Shown here piece after piece: positions 53,983-62,496 of a stretch of 64,000 bases of DNA. The stretch comes from Synechococcus sp. BSA11S. Lineage in GTDB: Bacteria > Cyanobacteriota > Cyanobacteriia > PCC-6307 > Cyanobiaceae. The DNA lies in NCBI RefSeq assembly GCF_014224355.1, contig NZ_VNWP01000005.1, positions 124,001-188,000 on the forward strand, written 5' to 3'. Each line of letters starts with the position of its first letter. Position 1 is the first letter of the stretch. Under the pieces are notes generated by a model that was not told the DNA's origin, searched no databases, and saw nothing but the letters and a program-made list of their open reading frames with translations. Position numbers and translations under genes: made by a program.

Positions 53983-54348
53983 TCACCGGAATGCTCTTCT
54001 CATTCTGACGTGGCCAGCCGGATTCTGTTTTGCTATTTGCTCTTGGAAGGCCTGGCTCATTCCCTTGGCCTGGTCCAAACACCCGTGGATGCATGCGGAG
54101 TGTGTGCTGTTGTGTTCGGCACGGGTGTTCGGGTGTTCCATTGCAGTTCGGCATGATGCGACCATGCATTGCGGTCATTTTCAGGCTGTGAGTTGCCCCA
54201 TACCTCTGTCACCTGCTCACGGGGCTTGGCCTTCACCTTGGCTCCGGCGATCCGGTTACGCCTTCAGAGGCTCCGCAACAGGGCGCTGGTGCGAGTTGGT
54301 CGCCGTGTCTAGGTTTTCAAGACCCCTACCTGCATCTGGCTGGACCCC
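53983..54348. other. Intergenic stretch without a recognised gene
   Basis: No credible coding frame and no clear RNA or repeat seen. It marks the right end of the gene-poor, pseudogene-rich island. Confidence 0.5.
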
Positions 54349-54720
54349 ATGGCCACCAATCCCGTCACCTGGTTCGAGCTGAACGTTCTCGACATGGAGC
54401 GCGCCAAAGCCTTCTACAGCACCGTGTTCCAGGTGGAGTTCCAGGACATGTCGAACCCGGAGATGGCCTACTGGTGCTTCCCGATGGATGACGGGGAGGT
54501 GGGCGCTGGCGGAGCGTTGATGAAAATGGCCGGTTGCGAGCCCGGCAAGGGAGGCACAATGGTGTATTTCAGTTGTGTGGATTGCGCGGTGGAGGAAGGC
54601 CGTGTGGCGCCGGCCGGCGGCACGGTCTGTCGTCCGAAGATGCCGATCGGTGAATTCGGCTTCATCTCTGTGGTGATCGACACGGAAGGCAATCCGATCG
54701 GCCTGCACTCGCTCAAGTGA
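54349..54720 (+). CDS. VOC-family (glyoxalase-like) protein
   Basis: 123-residue vicinal-oxygen-chelate protein with the two beta-alpha-beta-beta-beta repeats: VTWFELNVLDMERAKAFYST and MVYFSCVDCAVEEGRVAPAG, then FGFISVVIDTEGNPIGLHSL. Metal-ligand positions are only partly kept, so it could be a lyase, a dioxygenase-like enzyme or a binding protein. Its stop overlaps the start of the cytochrome b gene (GTGA). Confidence 0.82.
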   Translation: MATNPVTWFELNVLDMERAKAFYSTVFQVEFQDMSNPEMAYWCFPMDDGEVGAGGALMKMAGCEPGKGGTMVYFSCVDCAVEEGRVAPAGGTVCRPKMPIGEFGFISVVIDTEGNPIGLHSLK

Positions 54721-55316
54721 GCGAGCCGGCAACGCGGCACGCTCCCTGGTGGACCCGGGCCTTCCACGCCTTCAACCTGCTGGTGCTGGTGGTGATGGCC
54801 GGCAGTGGTCTGCAGATCTACAACGCCAATCCGGTCTTCGGCGGCCGGGAGGGCGCCACCGTGCCGGACCTCCTCACCCTGGGGGGCTGGCTGGCTGGTG
54901 GCCGCGACTGGCACTTCGGCTTCATGGGGCTCTATGCCCTCAACCTCGGCCTCTGGATGGCGCTGCTGCTGGCTCAGCGTCGGCGGCGGTTGGCCGAAGC
55001 CGGTGATCTGAGCACCCTCAGAGGCAGTGCCCATGCGGTCAAGCGCCGACTGGCCAGCCACCGGGTGGTGTACACCTTGATGCTGATCCTGCTGGGCTTC
55101 AGCCTGATCACCGGTCTGGCCATGTACAAGCCGGCTCAGTTCTGGTGGCTCTCAGGCCTGTTCGCTTTTGGTGAAGTCTTCGGTGCCACCACCTGGCAGA
55201 CCCTTCGGGTCTGCCATTTCGCCACGATCCCAGCGATTGCCCTGCTGCTGATCGCCCACGTGCTGCTGTCGTGGCGGATCGGCGGCCTGCGACTGCTGCG
55301 CTCGATGTTCGCCTGA
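54717..55316 (+). CDS. Cytochrome b/b6-type membrane subunit
   Basis: 199-residue di-heme membrane cytochrome of the Ni/Fe-hydrogenase b-type/YedZ-like group with four helices. Candidate heme histidines: WWTRAFHAFNLLVLVVMAGS, WHFGFMGLYALNLGLWMALL, ASHRVVYTLMLILLGFSLIT, and VCHFATIPAIALLLIAHVLL. GTG start in overlap with the VOC gene. It is eight bases upstream of a molybdopterin oxidoreductase, which it likely supplies with electrons. Confidence 0.86.
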   Translation: MSEPATRHAPWWTRAFHAFNLLVLVVMAGSGLQIYNANPVFGGREGATVPDLLTLGGWLAGGRDWHFGFMGLYALNLGLWMALLLAQRRRRLAEAGDLSTLRGSAHAVKRRLASHRVVYTLMLILLGFSLITGLAMYKPAQFWWLSGLFAFGEVFGATTWQTLRVCHFATIPAIALLLIAHVLLSWRIGGLRLLRSMFA

Positions 55317-55324
55317 GTCCTGCC

Positions 55325-56044
55325 ATGAGCCCCACCCTGGATCCTGCTTCCCTGCTCACCCGCCGCCGCCTGCTGGGCCTGGGTGTTTCCGGCGGCTCGA
55401 GCCTGCTGCTGGGGGGCTGCGCCCTCAATGGGTTCAGTGAGCAGGTGGGCGCCGCGACCCAGCCCCTCAACGAACGCCTGGAGGCCTGGATGCAGGGCCG
55501 TGGCCCGGTGCCGGAGTTCCGGCGGGATCAGGTGGATCCCGAGGCCCTGCTGGTGAACAGCTTCAACGGCACGCCCCGGCTGGATCCCCTGGCCTACCGG
55601 CTGCGGGTGGAGGGGTTGGTGAGCCGACCCCTGGCACTCGATCTGAAGGCCCTGGCGGCACTGCCCCAGCAGAGGGTGGTCATGCGCCACGTCTGCGTGG
55701 AGGGCTGGGCGGCGATCGTGGCCTGGTCGGGGGTGCGCCTGGCCGATGTCCTGTCCCTGGCGGGGATCTCGCCCCTGGGGGGCTACGTGGAGATCAGCTC
55801 GGCCGACCAGTATTTCTCCAGCTGGGACCGGGCCTCGGCCCTCCACCCCCAGACCCTGCTGGCCACGGCCATGAACGGAGCTCCCCTGCCCGTGGCCAAC
55901 GGTGCCCCCGTGCGCCTCGCCACGCCGATCAAGCTCGGCTACAAGCTCAGCAAATGGGTCACCCGCCTGAGGGTGGTTTCGAGCCTGGGTATGCGTCGCG
56001 GCACCTGGGAAGACAAGGGCTACGAATGGTTCGCCGGTCTCTGA
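55325..56044 (+). CDS. Molybdopterin-dependent oxidoreductase (sulfite oxidase-fold), exported
   Basis: 239-residue SUOX/MsrP-fold protein. The N-terminus LLTRRRLLGLGVSG is a likely twin-arginine signal that ends in LGGC, so the protein may also be lipidated. The Mo ligand is Cys124 in MRHVCVEGWAAIVAWSG, the family signature; VEISSADQYFSSWDRASAL and NGAPVRLATPIKLGYKLSKW follow. With the upstream cytochrome b it forms a membrane-anchored periplasmic reductase of unknown substrate, comparable in design to MsrPQ. It needs the Moco genes found at 20-22 kb. Confidence 0.9.
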   Translation: MSPTLDPASLLTRRRLLGLGVSGGSSLLLGGCALNGFSEQVGAATQPLNERLEAWMQGRGPVPEFRRDQVDPEALLVNSFNGTPRLDPLAYRLRVEGLVSRPLALDLKALAALPQQRVVMRHVCVEGWAAIVAWSGVRLADVLSLAGISPLGGYVEISSADQYFSSWDRASALHPQTLLATAMNGAPLPVANGAPVRLATPIKLGYKLSKWVTRLRVVSSLGMRRGTWEDKGYEWFAGL

Positions 56045-56078
56045 ATTCGGCAGCCGGGCTGCTTCTGCCAGGGTTGAC

Positions 56079-56711
56079 ATGCTCCCTGTCCTGCCCATGG
56101 ATCCGTCCCCCTGGCTCGAGCAGGCGCTGCCGGCCCTGCGCTCCCCCGTCGGGGCGGTGGCCTTCGTGCCGCTCTATGCCCTCTGGGTGACGCTGCTGCT
56201 GCCGGGCGTGTGGGCCTCGATGCTGGCCGGTGCGCTCTACGGCACCGTCTGGGGCAGCCTGCTCGTGTTCGTGGGGGCTTCGCTCGGGGCGCTGGCGGTC
56301 TTTCTGCTGGGCCGCCACTGGTGGCGCGGCTGGACCCGCCGCCGGTTGCAGGCGTTTCCGAAGCTGCTGGCAATCGAGCGGGCCGTGAGCCGGGAGGGCC
56401 TGAAGCTCGTGCTGCTCACCCGCCTCTCGCCGGCTTATCCCTTCAGCCTGCTCAACCTGGCTTATGGCCTCAGCGAGGTGAGCCTGCGCGACTACGTGAT
56501 CGGGCTGATCGCGATCCTGCCGGGCACCGTGCTGTTCTGCGCCCTCGGCGAGCTGGCCGGTGATGTCACCCGCTTCGGGGAGGTGCTCCATGGCGAGGCC
56601 GACGCCGGCACCTGGGTGCTGCGGATCCTGGGGCTGATCGCCACCGCGGGCTCGATCTGGGTGGCGGCCCGGGCGGCCCGGCGGGCGCTGGAGCGGTTGG
56701 ACCCGCGATGA
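56079..56711 (+). CDS. TVP38/TMEM64-family (VTT domain) membrane protein
   Basis: 210-residue membrane protein. Core blocks: LLPGVWASMLAGALYGTVWG, then FVGASLGALAVFLLGRHWWR, and LLTRLSPAYPFSLLNLAYGL with the conserved Arg/Pro. The family is related to DedA; members are proposed lipid scramblases or transporters. It is a stand-alone relative of the VTT half of the arsenic-operon fusion. It starts 35 bases after the Mo oxidoreductase gene on the same strand. Confidence 0.85.
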   Translation: MLPVLPMDPSPWLEQALPALRSPVGAVAFVPLYALWVTLLLPGVWASMLAGALYGTVWGSLLVFVGASLGALAVFLLGRHWWRGWTRRRLQAFPKLLAIERAVSREGLKLVLLTRLSPAYPFSLLNLAYGLSEVSLRDYVIGLIAILPGTVLFCALGELAGDVTRFGEVLHGEADAGTWVLRILGLIATAGSIWVAARAARRALERLDPR

Positions 56712-56827
56712 ACGGATCACCAACCCCGCCACATTCATCCTGGCGGATCTACAGGCCGTAGGGCCTGCGTGATGGCCAGCAGCGGCAGGATGGGTGTCAT
56801 CCACTCCAGGCTTCACCGGCTGGCACC

Positions 56828-57544
56828 GTGATCCATTGTTCCCAGCTTCACGGCGCCAGGGGCGCAAGTGCCTTTGGCGCCCTGGCCACTCTGCTGCTGA
56901 TCGCGCCGCCAGCCCTGGCCGGATCTCCTGCGATCGGTCCAGCCCCGGTGCTGGCCACCAGCTTCCAGGCCCTTTGCGGCGGCAGTCCATGCACGATCGT
57001 GCTTGATCAGCGTGGGATCGCCGGACCGGCGGGTTTCATCCCCGCTGCGGGGATCAGCCGCTGGGTCACCACCGGGGCGGGGGGAGATCCTCCGGGCCTG
57101 GGCGAGGTGGTGGGCGCCAGCACCATGAACACGATGAAATCGGCGGCGGCCTTCGTGGTGCCGGTGTACATCACCGCGCCCCTGGGCTTGATCGGTGGCC
57201 TGCTGCGCGGGGCTGGTGCCAGCCGCGACGGGGAGGATGGTCCGCGCCGCTTCCTGGTGGTGGGCCAGGACCGGGACGGGCGGACGATCGAGCACCAGTT
57301 CGAGTTCGTGAACCAGAAGCCGGCCCGCCAGGTGCGCATCGCCCTGGCGATGGTGAGTGGGCTGGCCATGGGTGAAACCCGCCGGCCGGTGGATGAACCG
57401 CTGCCGCAGGAGGGGACCGCGGCCTCTCCCAGCGGCAGCGCCGACTGGCCGGCCTACCTGCAGGACCGCGGCCTGGTGGAGTGGGCTGCCAGCAATCCGC
57501 AACTGGCCGAGGCGTTGCGGCAACGGCTGTTCCCTGCACCTTGA
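56828..57544 (+). CDS. Predicted secreted protein, paralog of the gene at 62497
   Basis: 238-residue protein of unknown function with a signal peptide (LLLIAPPALAGSP). The conserved core with its paralog reads LCGGSPCTIVLDQRGIAGPA, GFIPAAGISRW, then a Gly/Ala-rich hydrophobic stretch and HQFEFVNQKPARQVRIALAM plus VSGLAMGETR. A Cys pair (CGGSPC) is shared. The C-terminal extension (YLQDRGLVEWAASNPQLAEA) is unique to this copy. It flanks the phosphoesterase locus on its left side. Confidence 0.72.
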   Translation: MIHCSQLHGARGASAFGALATLLLIAPPALAGSPAIGPAPVLATSFQALCGGSPCTIVLDQRGIAGPAGFIPAAGISRWVTTGAGGDPPGLGEVVGASTMNTMKSAAAFVVPVYITAPLGLIGGLLRGAGASRDGEDGPRRFLVVGQDRDGRTIEHQFEFVNQKPARQVRIALAMVSGLAMGETRRPVDEPLPQEGTAASPSGSADWPAYLQDRGLVEWAASNPQLAEALRQRLFPAP

Positions 57545-57609
57545 ATTCCGCGTCGAACTCGGCCTGGGCCTGGCTGGTCGGCGGATCATCAGCTCTGGGA
57601 TCCTTCCCC

Positions 57610-59988
57610 TCAGACAACGATGAAGGCCGACTGGGAGAGGGAGCCGGCATCGACTCCCATCAGGATGGCCAGCATCTCGCCGCCAAAGCTGATCGTGGCA
57701 TCGTCCCCGGAGACCCCGATGACCAGGTCGTTGTAACTGAGACTTCCGAGCAGGCCGATGCGGTCGGGTCCATTGCCAAAGTCCTGGACGGTGTCGGTTC
57801 CTTGGCCTGCCCCCAGAACGAACAGATCCGCTCCTCTGCCACCGATGAGGGTGTCATTTCCAAGCCCACCGAGCAGGACATCCTTGCCGTTGCCCCCCTT
57901 GAGGACGTCGTCGCCGGCCAGGCCGGTGAGTTCATCCTTTCCACTTCCCCCCTCCATCACGTCGTTTCCGGCGGAACCGAAGAGGTTGTTGATACCCACT
58001 CCTCCAACAACAGTGAGCCCGGGCCCGAAAACATCGTCCGAGCGCAGGTTCAGATCCTGGATGCGTTGATCGAGAGCACCGGGAGTGTCCGCCGAATCGA
58101 AGGCGGTGTTCGGTGTCCCATGAAATTCGGCCAGAAACTCCCTGAGGGCACGCTGCTCGCCAAGGGCATTCGCAGGAGTGTTCCCACTGGAATCGAGATC
58201 GAGCGTCTCGTCGAGAGCGGCTCCCAGGGTGCCGTCGTCGAGCAGGTAGCGGAAGTTTTCGCCATTGGCCTTGATCGGGTAGCTGTCGCCGCCGTCCGCC
58301 AGAAAACTGATCGTCACCACACTGATTTTGGCCGGGGCATCGGCACTGACCACACCGTTCTCGATGATCCGGACGACCGGGGTTCCGTTGGCGTCGAGCG
58401 CTGCCACGTTGAGCACACGCAAGCCGGCCGGCTGGTCGGGGTCAAAGGAGAAGCTGATGCCACCCAGCTGTGGGAATCGCCCCTGATTGCCCAGAGTCGC
58501 CACCCCATGCTCGAGGATCGCCTTGAGGCCTTCCGGGGTGGTGTCGAACACCATCAGCTTGTTGTTGAACCTCAGGGAGTTCTCGATATCAAGGGACGAG
58601 ACGGCTCCCTCCGGCTTGCCGGCAACGGGGTTGGCCAGGGGTGGTTCCTTGTCGCCGGTGATCACGTCGACTGAACCGATCTGGGCCCGGATGCCGCCAC
58701 CGTTCTTGAGTGATGCCACGATCGACCCTTCAGGCAGGGCATCCCGGGCGGCCTCCAGCTGGGCGTCCGCGCTGAGGTTGCCGAGGTTGGTCTCCTGGTT
58801 GCGCACCTGATTGCGCTCACCTTCCAGATACACATCGGTGAATCCCCAGATTTCACCGTCCTTTGTGTTGATCACGGCCTGCACGGCCTCGGTGATGTCT
58901 GCCACCTGCTCACCCTTGGTCCCCTCGGCGAAGGCGGTGGTCGCCAGGTTGGCTTCGTTCACGCCCCAGGCGGCGGCCACGTTGGCGGCTGTCGCTGCAT
59001 AGGCGCCATTGAGGCCGGTGTTATCACCTGGGATGCTGTCGAGACCCGGATCAATGAGTTTGCCCTCGTGGTCGAATTCGACCACCAGGCGGCCCAGGTA
59101 GGTGAACTCGTTGTCGGTGTTCACGATCAGGGTGGTGCCGCCATCGGCGCCGCTGGTTACGAGCGGGTAGGAGCCGGCGAAATTCGCTGCATGGCCAGGA
59201 AAGGCCACCGCAACATCGTTGGCATCGCCCAGCCGCGTGTTGGAGCCTGCAGCCAGGATGATGTCGACCCCATTCAGAAGCAGGGCCAGTTCCTGCTCCA
59301 GAGCGATCTGCTGAAGGTGCGACATCAGGATGACTTTGTTCACACCCTGATCGCGCAGATCGTCGATCACCGGCTGGAGCTGTGCCGCCAGCAGCGCCAT
59401 GTCGTTGGTCTCGGCACCGTCTCCGGCGAAGCCCTTCACCTCCACGCCACCGGTGGAGGAGATCGATTCGATGATCTGGGTGGTGGCGCCCACCAGGCCG
59501 ATGCGTTCGCCGCTCTTGGTCACCACGGCGGAAGGAACGATCCTCTTCGCCAGGTTGGACGCCACCTCAAGGCCTGCGACATTCGCGGTATCGAGGTAAC
59601 GGCCAGAGATGTCGCCATCTCCTGAGAAGTTGAGGTTGGCGGAGAGGTAGGGGAAGGCCGTGTCGTCGATGGCGTCCCTGAAGGCCCTGGTGCCCAGATC
59701 GAATTCGTGATTACCGATCGTCGAGGCTTCCACGCCGATCCGGTTGTGGATCTCGATGTCGGCCGCGCCGGGATTGTCGCCCTTGCCGACAACCGCGATC
59801 ACGGAGGGGTCGGTGCCGGCGGCAAGGAAGGGTCCGGGGATGTAGTTGTCACCTCCGGCCAGGATCAGGGTGTTGGTGTAGTCGTCGTCGAAGGCATCCA
59901 CCAGGGCGGCCAGATAGGGTGCCGTGTTGGATGCGAGCAGACCGGCCTCGCCATCAGCGACATGAAGCAGCTGGAGAATGAACGCCAA
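57610..59988 (-). CDS. Large 5'-nucleotidase/UshA-like phosphoesterase with RTX repeats
   Basis: 792-residue secreted metallophosphoesterase. Domain 1: LQLLHVADGEAGLLAS, LAGGDNYIPGPFLA, TIGNHEFDLG, ILMSHLQQIALEQELALL. Domain 2 (5'-nucleotidase C-terminal): LKNGGGIRAQIGSV, RFNNKLMVFDTTPEGLKAIL, ISFLADGGDSYPI. Residues about 662-730 are calcium-binding RTX nonapeptides (GGSGKDELTGLAGDDVLKGG). No N-terminal signal peptide, so type I secretion is expected. The start is a TTG at 59988. Likely frees phosphate from nucleotides or phosphoesters outside the cell. Pho-box-like repeats lie upstream. Confidence 0.9.
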   Translation of the reverse strand: MAFILQLLHVADGEAGLLASNTAPYLAALVDAFDDDYTNTLILAGGDNYIPGPFLAAGTDPSVIAVVGKGDNPGAADIEIHNRIGVEASTIGNHEFDLGTRAFRDAIDDTAFPYLSANLNFSGDGDISGRYLDTANVAGLEVASNLAKRIVPSAVVTKSGERIGLVGATTQIIESISSTGGVEVKGFAGDGAETNDMALLAAQLQPVIDDLRDQGVNKVILMSHLQQIALEQELALLLNGVDIILAAGSNTRLGDANDVAVAFPGHAANFAGSYPLVTSGADGGTTLIVNTDNEFTYLGRLVVEFDHEGKLIDPGLDSIPGDNTGLNGAYAATAANVAAAWGVNEANLATTAFAEGTKGEQVADITEAVQAVINTKDGEIWGFTDVYLEGERNQVRNQETNLGNLSADAQLEAARDALPEGSIVASLKNGGGIRAQIGSVDVITGDKEPPLANPVAGKPEGAVSSLDIENSLRFNNKLMVFDTTPEGLKAILEHGVATLGNQGRFPQLGGISFSFDPDQPAGLRVLNVAALDANGTPVVRIIENGVVSADAPAKISVVTISFLADGGDSYPIKANGENFRYLLDDGTLGAALDETLDLDSSGNTPANALGEQRALREFLAEFHGTPNTAFDSADTPGALDQRIQDLNLRSDDVFGPGLTVVGGVGINNLFGSAGNDVMEGGSGKDELTGLAGDDVLKGGNGKDVLLGGLGNDTLIGGRGADLFVLGAGQGTDTVQDFGNGPDRIGLLGSLSYNDLVIGVSGDDATISFGGEMLAILMGVDAGSLSQSAFIVV

Positions 59989-60059
59989 GGGAATAATTCT
60001 GGAGAGGAAAGCTTATGCTGTGATCCTTTCACAGATCATCTTCTTGATGGCAAAGAGCC

Positions 60060-60089
60060 GGTTATCAATTCAGCGAAGCTCTCGTTAAG
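60060..60089 (-). promoter_or_regulatory. Possible Pho box upstream of the RTX phosphoesterase
   Basis: On the coding strand three octamers with 11-base period: CTTAACGA, CTTCGCTG, TGATAACC. Only the first is close to the cyanobacterial consensus CTTAACCT; the third keeps TAACC. The block lies about 72 bases before the start codon. Confidence 0.3.
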
Positions 60090-60153
60090 ATCGCTATCAA
60101 TGGGTGTTCTGGATCACTTTGCCATGTCATCTTTCAGCTCCTGAGATCCACGG

Positions 60154-60174
60154 GGCCCGCCTGGATGGCGGGCC
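60154..60174 (-). terminator. GC-rich hairpin after the choice-of-anchor I gene
   Basis: Perfect 8-bp stem GGCCCGCC / GGCGGGCC with a five-base loop, starting 12 bases after the stop codon of the gene at 60186-61946. No T-run follows on the minus strand. Confidence 0.5.
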
Positions 60175-60185
60175 GACACTCTGAT

Positions 60186-61946
60186 TTACAGGGTTTGGTA
60201 GTTGAGGGGATTGGCGAAAGTGCTGTCCAGATAGTCGGTACCATTGCCGTTGCCGAGCAGGGCGCCGAAGTCGAGCAGTTCCACGGAATTGGAATCGAAT
60301 TCGCTGCTCACCCCCAGCAGCAGTCGCCCAGTGGGGCTCTGCGACGCCCCGATCACCTCAAGACCCTCGGGACTGCGGCTCACCTGCTGGTAGGTCACGA
60401 AGTCCACGTTATCGACGTCGGTGACGTCGTAGACCACCAGCAGGCCACCCTGGGTCACGGGATCGATGTCGTTCGGATCAACTGTTTTGTCGCCCGCGGT
60501 TGTGCGCTCCAGGGAACCCACGGCATAGCGGCGGTTGTTGTACTCGAGCACGGCCACCGATTCCGGCTCCACCCCTTTGTTGTCACTGCGGCCATCATCG
60601 CGGATGCCGGCGAACTGGGCGATGTTCTCCAGGCTGGTGTTGTAGTCCTGTCCGTTGATCGAGTCGGTCTCCCAGCTGTCCCAGACCAGCTTGCCGGTGA
60701 GACCATCGAAGATGGTGAGGCTGCGCGAGCCGAAGCTCACCGGTGTGCCGGCTCGGTTGCCTGACTCGAAGCTGAAGTCGTTGCTGGGATCGGCGTGGCC
60801 GATGGCATTGCTCAGTACCAGGGCTTCGTTACGGTTGTTTCCATTGACAATCAGATTTTGGCGGTTCGGCACGGAGGCGTAGCCAAGGCCACTGTCTCGA
60901 CGCTCATCGTTGTATGTGCCATATTCCCGGGCATCGCCCTCGTTGGCGGAGATGAAGTACACGTCTTCGCCCTGCTCCCAGGCGGCGATGCCATCGGCCA
61001 TGCGCAGGCCCACAACCTTCTGTCCCGTGACCGGTGCAAAGGTTGAATCGGAGTCGTCTAGATCCACCGAAATCTTGCTGTAATCCACCCAGCCAAGGCC
61101 GATGTAGGCCTTTACAGTGTTGGTGTCAAGATCAATCCGCGCGACCGTGTTGTTCTCCTGCAGGGTCACGAACAGATAGCCGCCCGCGGCGGCCACGTAT
61201 TCCGGTTCGGCATCCTGAGCGAAGCTGCTGGTGACGCCGGTCTTGCCGCTGAAGCGGATACCCGATCCCTGCAGGATCACTCCATCAGCATCGAGATCGG
61301 GCAAGCTGATCTCCACGGCCTCAAAGCTGATGTTGCCGCCTTGGCCACTCAGGTTGATGATCGAGACGCTGCCGACTGGATCGATGCTGTAATCGTCATT
61401 GGGTTGACCTTCATTGGCGATGTAAAGTTGACGCCCGTCGGCGCTGAACCGCATGCCATCGGTGAGGAAGCCGCTGTTCACCACGCCCACTTCAGTGAGC
61501 TTGCCGGAGGGATTGAGGCTGTAGAAGCGAATCTGGCTTTGAGGAGTCTCCGTGTTGTCGGGATCGTCGTAGTCGTCGGGGGTGGCGGCGATGGCGATCA
61601 GGTTGCCGAACGTGGCCACCGAGGTGGTGAAGAAGCCAGTCAGATCGAGCTGCTGGACAACTTCAGGATTCGAGGGATCCTTCCAGTCGGTGAGGGTGAC
61701 GAGATTGCTGCCGCCACTGGAGATCGTGTACAGCTTGTTGCCGATGTAAACGGAGGCACTGATTTCAGCCACAAGCCCGTCTTCACCGGGGGTCTCATCC
61801 TTTGAATTGAAGCTCAGATCGATGCGGCCAAGGAGGGGATCGGCTGGCTGTTGTTGCGGCGGTGGTGCGATCGGCTTTTTGCCATTGCTCTTGTCCTGTG
61901 CGGAGTTCAGCGATCCCTGGGAGGGCGTGGCAAAGCGGGCAGCCAT
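60186..61946 (-). CDS. Choice-of-anchor I family beta-propeller protein (alkaline-phosphatase-like)
   Basis: 586-residue protein of the choice-of-anchor I group, often annotated as alkaline phosphatase or esterase-like phytase. Propeller blades: LVAEISASVYIGNKLYTISS, SGFLTDGMRFSADGRQLYIA, NEGQPNDDYSIDPVGSVSII, AEPEYVAAAGGYLFVTLQEN, FISANEGDAREYGTYNDERR and NKGVEPESVAVLEYNNRRYA. No standard signal peptide; the first 35 residues are low-complexity (KKPIAPPPQQQPADPLLG), so non-classical or type I export is possible. ATG start. Same strand as and upstream of the RTX phosphoesterase, 197 bases apart. Enzyme activity is unproven. Confidence 0.82.
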   Translation of the reverse strand: MAARFATPSQGSLNSAQDKSNGKKPIAPPPQQQPADPLLGRIDLSFNSKDETPGEDGLVAEISASVYIGNKLYTISSGGSNLVTLTDWKDPSNPEVVQQLDLTGFFTTSVATFGNLIAIAATPDDYDDPDNTETPQSQIRFYSLNPSGKLTEVGVVNSGFLTDGMRFSADGRQLYIANEGQPNDDYSIDPVGSVSIINLSGQGGNISFEAVEISLPDLDADGVILQGSGIRFSGKTGVTSSFAQDAEPEYVAAAGGYLFVTLQENNTVARIDLDTNTVKAYIGLGWVDYSKISVDLDDSDSTFAPVTGQKVVGLRMADGIAAWEQGEDVYFISANEGDAREYGTYNDERRDSGLGYASVPNRQNLIVNGNNRNEALVLSNAIGHADPSNDFSFESGNRAGTPVSFGSRSLTIFDGLTGKLVWDSWETDSINGQDYNTSLENIAQFAGIRDDGRSDNKGVEPESVAVLEYNNRRYAVGSLERTTAGDKTVDPNDIDPVTQGGLLVVYDVTDVDNVDFVTYQQVSRSPEGLEVIGASQSPTGRLLLGVSSEFDSNSVELLDFGALLGNGNGTDYLDSTFANPLNYQTL

Positions 61947-61995
61947 GAACTGATAGAGGAAAGCAAGAGTTTCCCACGATCATGGGGCAGTAGTT

Positions 61996-62014
61996 GTTTA
62001 TGGGTGGGTTAACA
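61996..62014 (-). promoter_or_regulatory. Possible Pho box upstream of the choice-of-anchor I gene
   Basis: On the coding strand TGTTAACC (62007-62014) and CCATAAAC (61996-62003) are separated by three bases, the 11-base spacing of Pho boxes, 50-68 bases before the start codon. The remainder of 61947-62224 shows no gene. Confidence 0.3.
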
Positions 62015-62224
62015 ATGGATGAAATCGACGTTGTCCAATGCCTTGATTTTGTGATCGTCTTGGTTGGGGTCTTGGAGGGGGGCAAGCGCCAGTCTTGAGC
62101 TTTACTCTTTACAATGCAGGCAGGTGATCCACTCAGATCCTGACAATCGGTTGTCTGAAAGGTGATTCTCTTTGGCCGCATCGGGACAGGGCTTGATGAT
62201 TGTCCAGTGAACAGATGCCAACCC

Positions 62225-62386
62225 TCAGGGCAACAGCGAGTCGCGGATTGCGGCGATCAGCACGAACCAGCCCAGCCGCAGCTTCGCTGCCAGCCCAGGG
62301 CGGGAGGCCAGTTCGGCGTACTTGGCGCGGCCACACTCTGATTTGATCCAGCGGTGAATCGCCGGTTCGGTGACGGGAGCGCTCAT
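62225..62386 (-). CDS. Small hypothetical protein, 53 aa
   Basis: Starts MSAPVTEPAIHRWIKSECGR and ends LGWFVLIAAIRDSLLP. One weak hydrophobic segment near the C-terminus. No family recognised. Well-formed codons support a real small protein. It is divergent from the secreted paralog gene at 62497. Confidence 0.5.
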   Translation of the reverse strand: MSAPVTEPAIHRWIKSECGRAKYAELASRPGLAAKLRLGWFVLIAAIRDSLLP

Positions 62387-62496
62387 GGGGACATTCGGCT
62401 CGTGAATAGAGCCTGTTCGTTGATGAAGTCTGGCTTCTGGACCACTCTGGCGTGCGCCACCCCTGCTCTGGGCAGACCCTGGGCAGTTCCGGCAGG

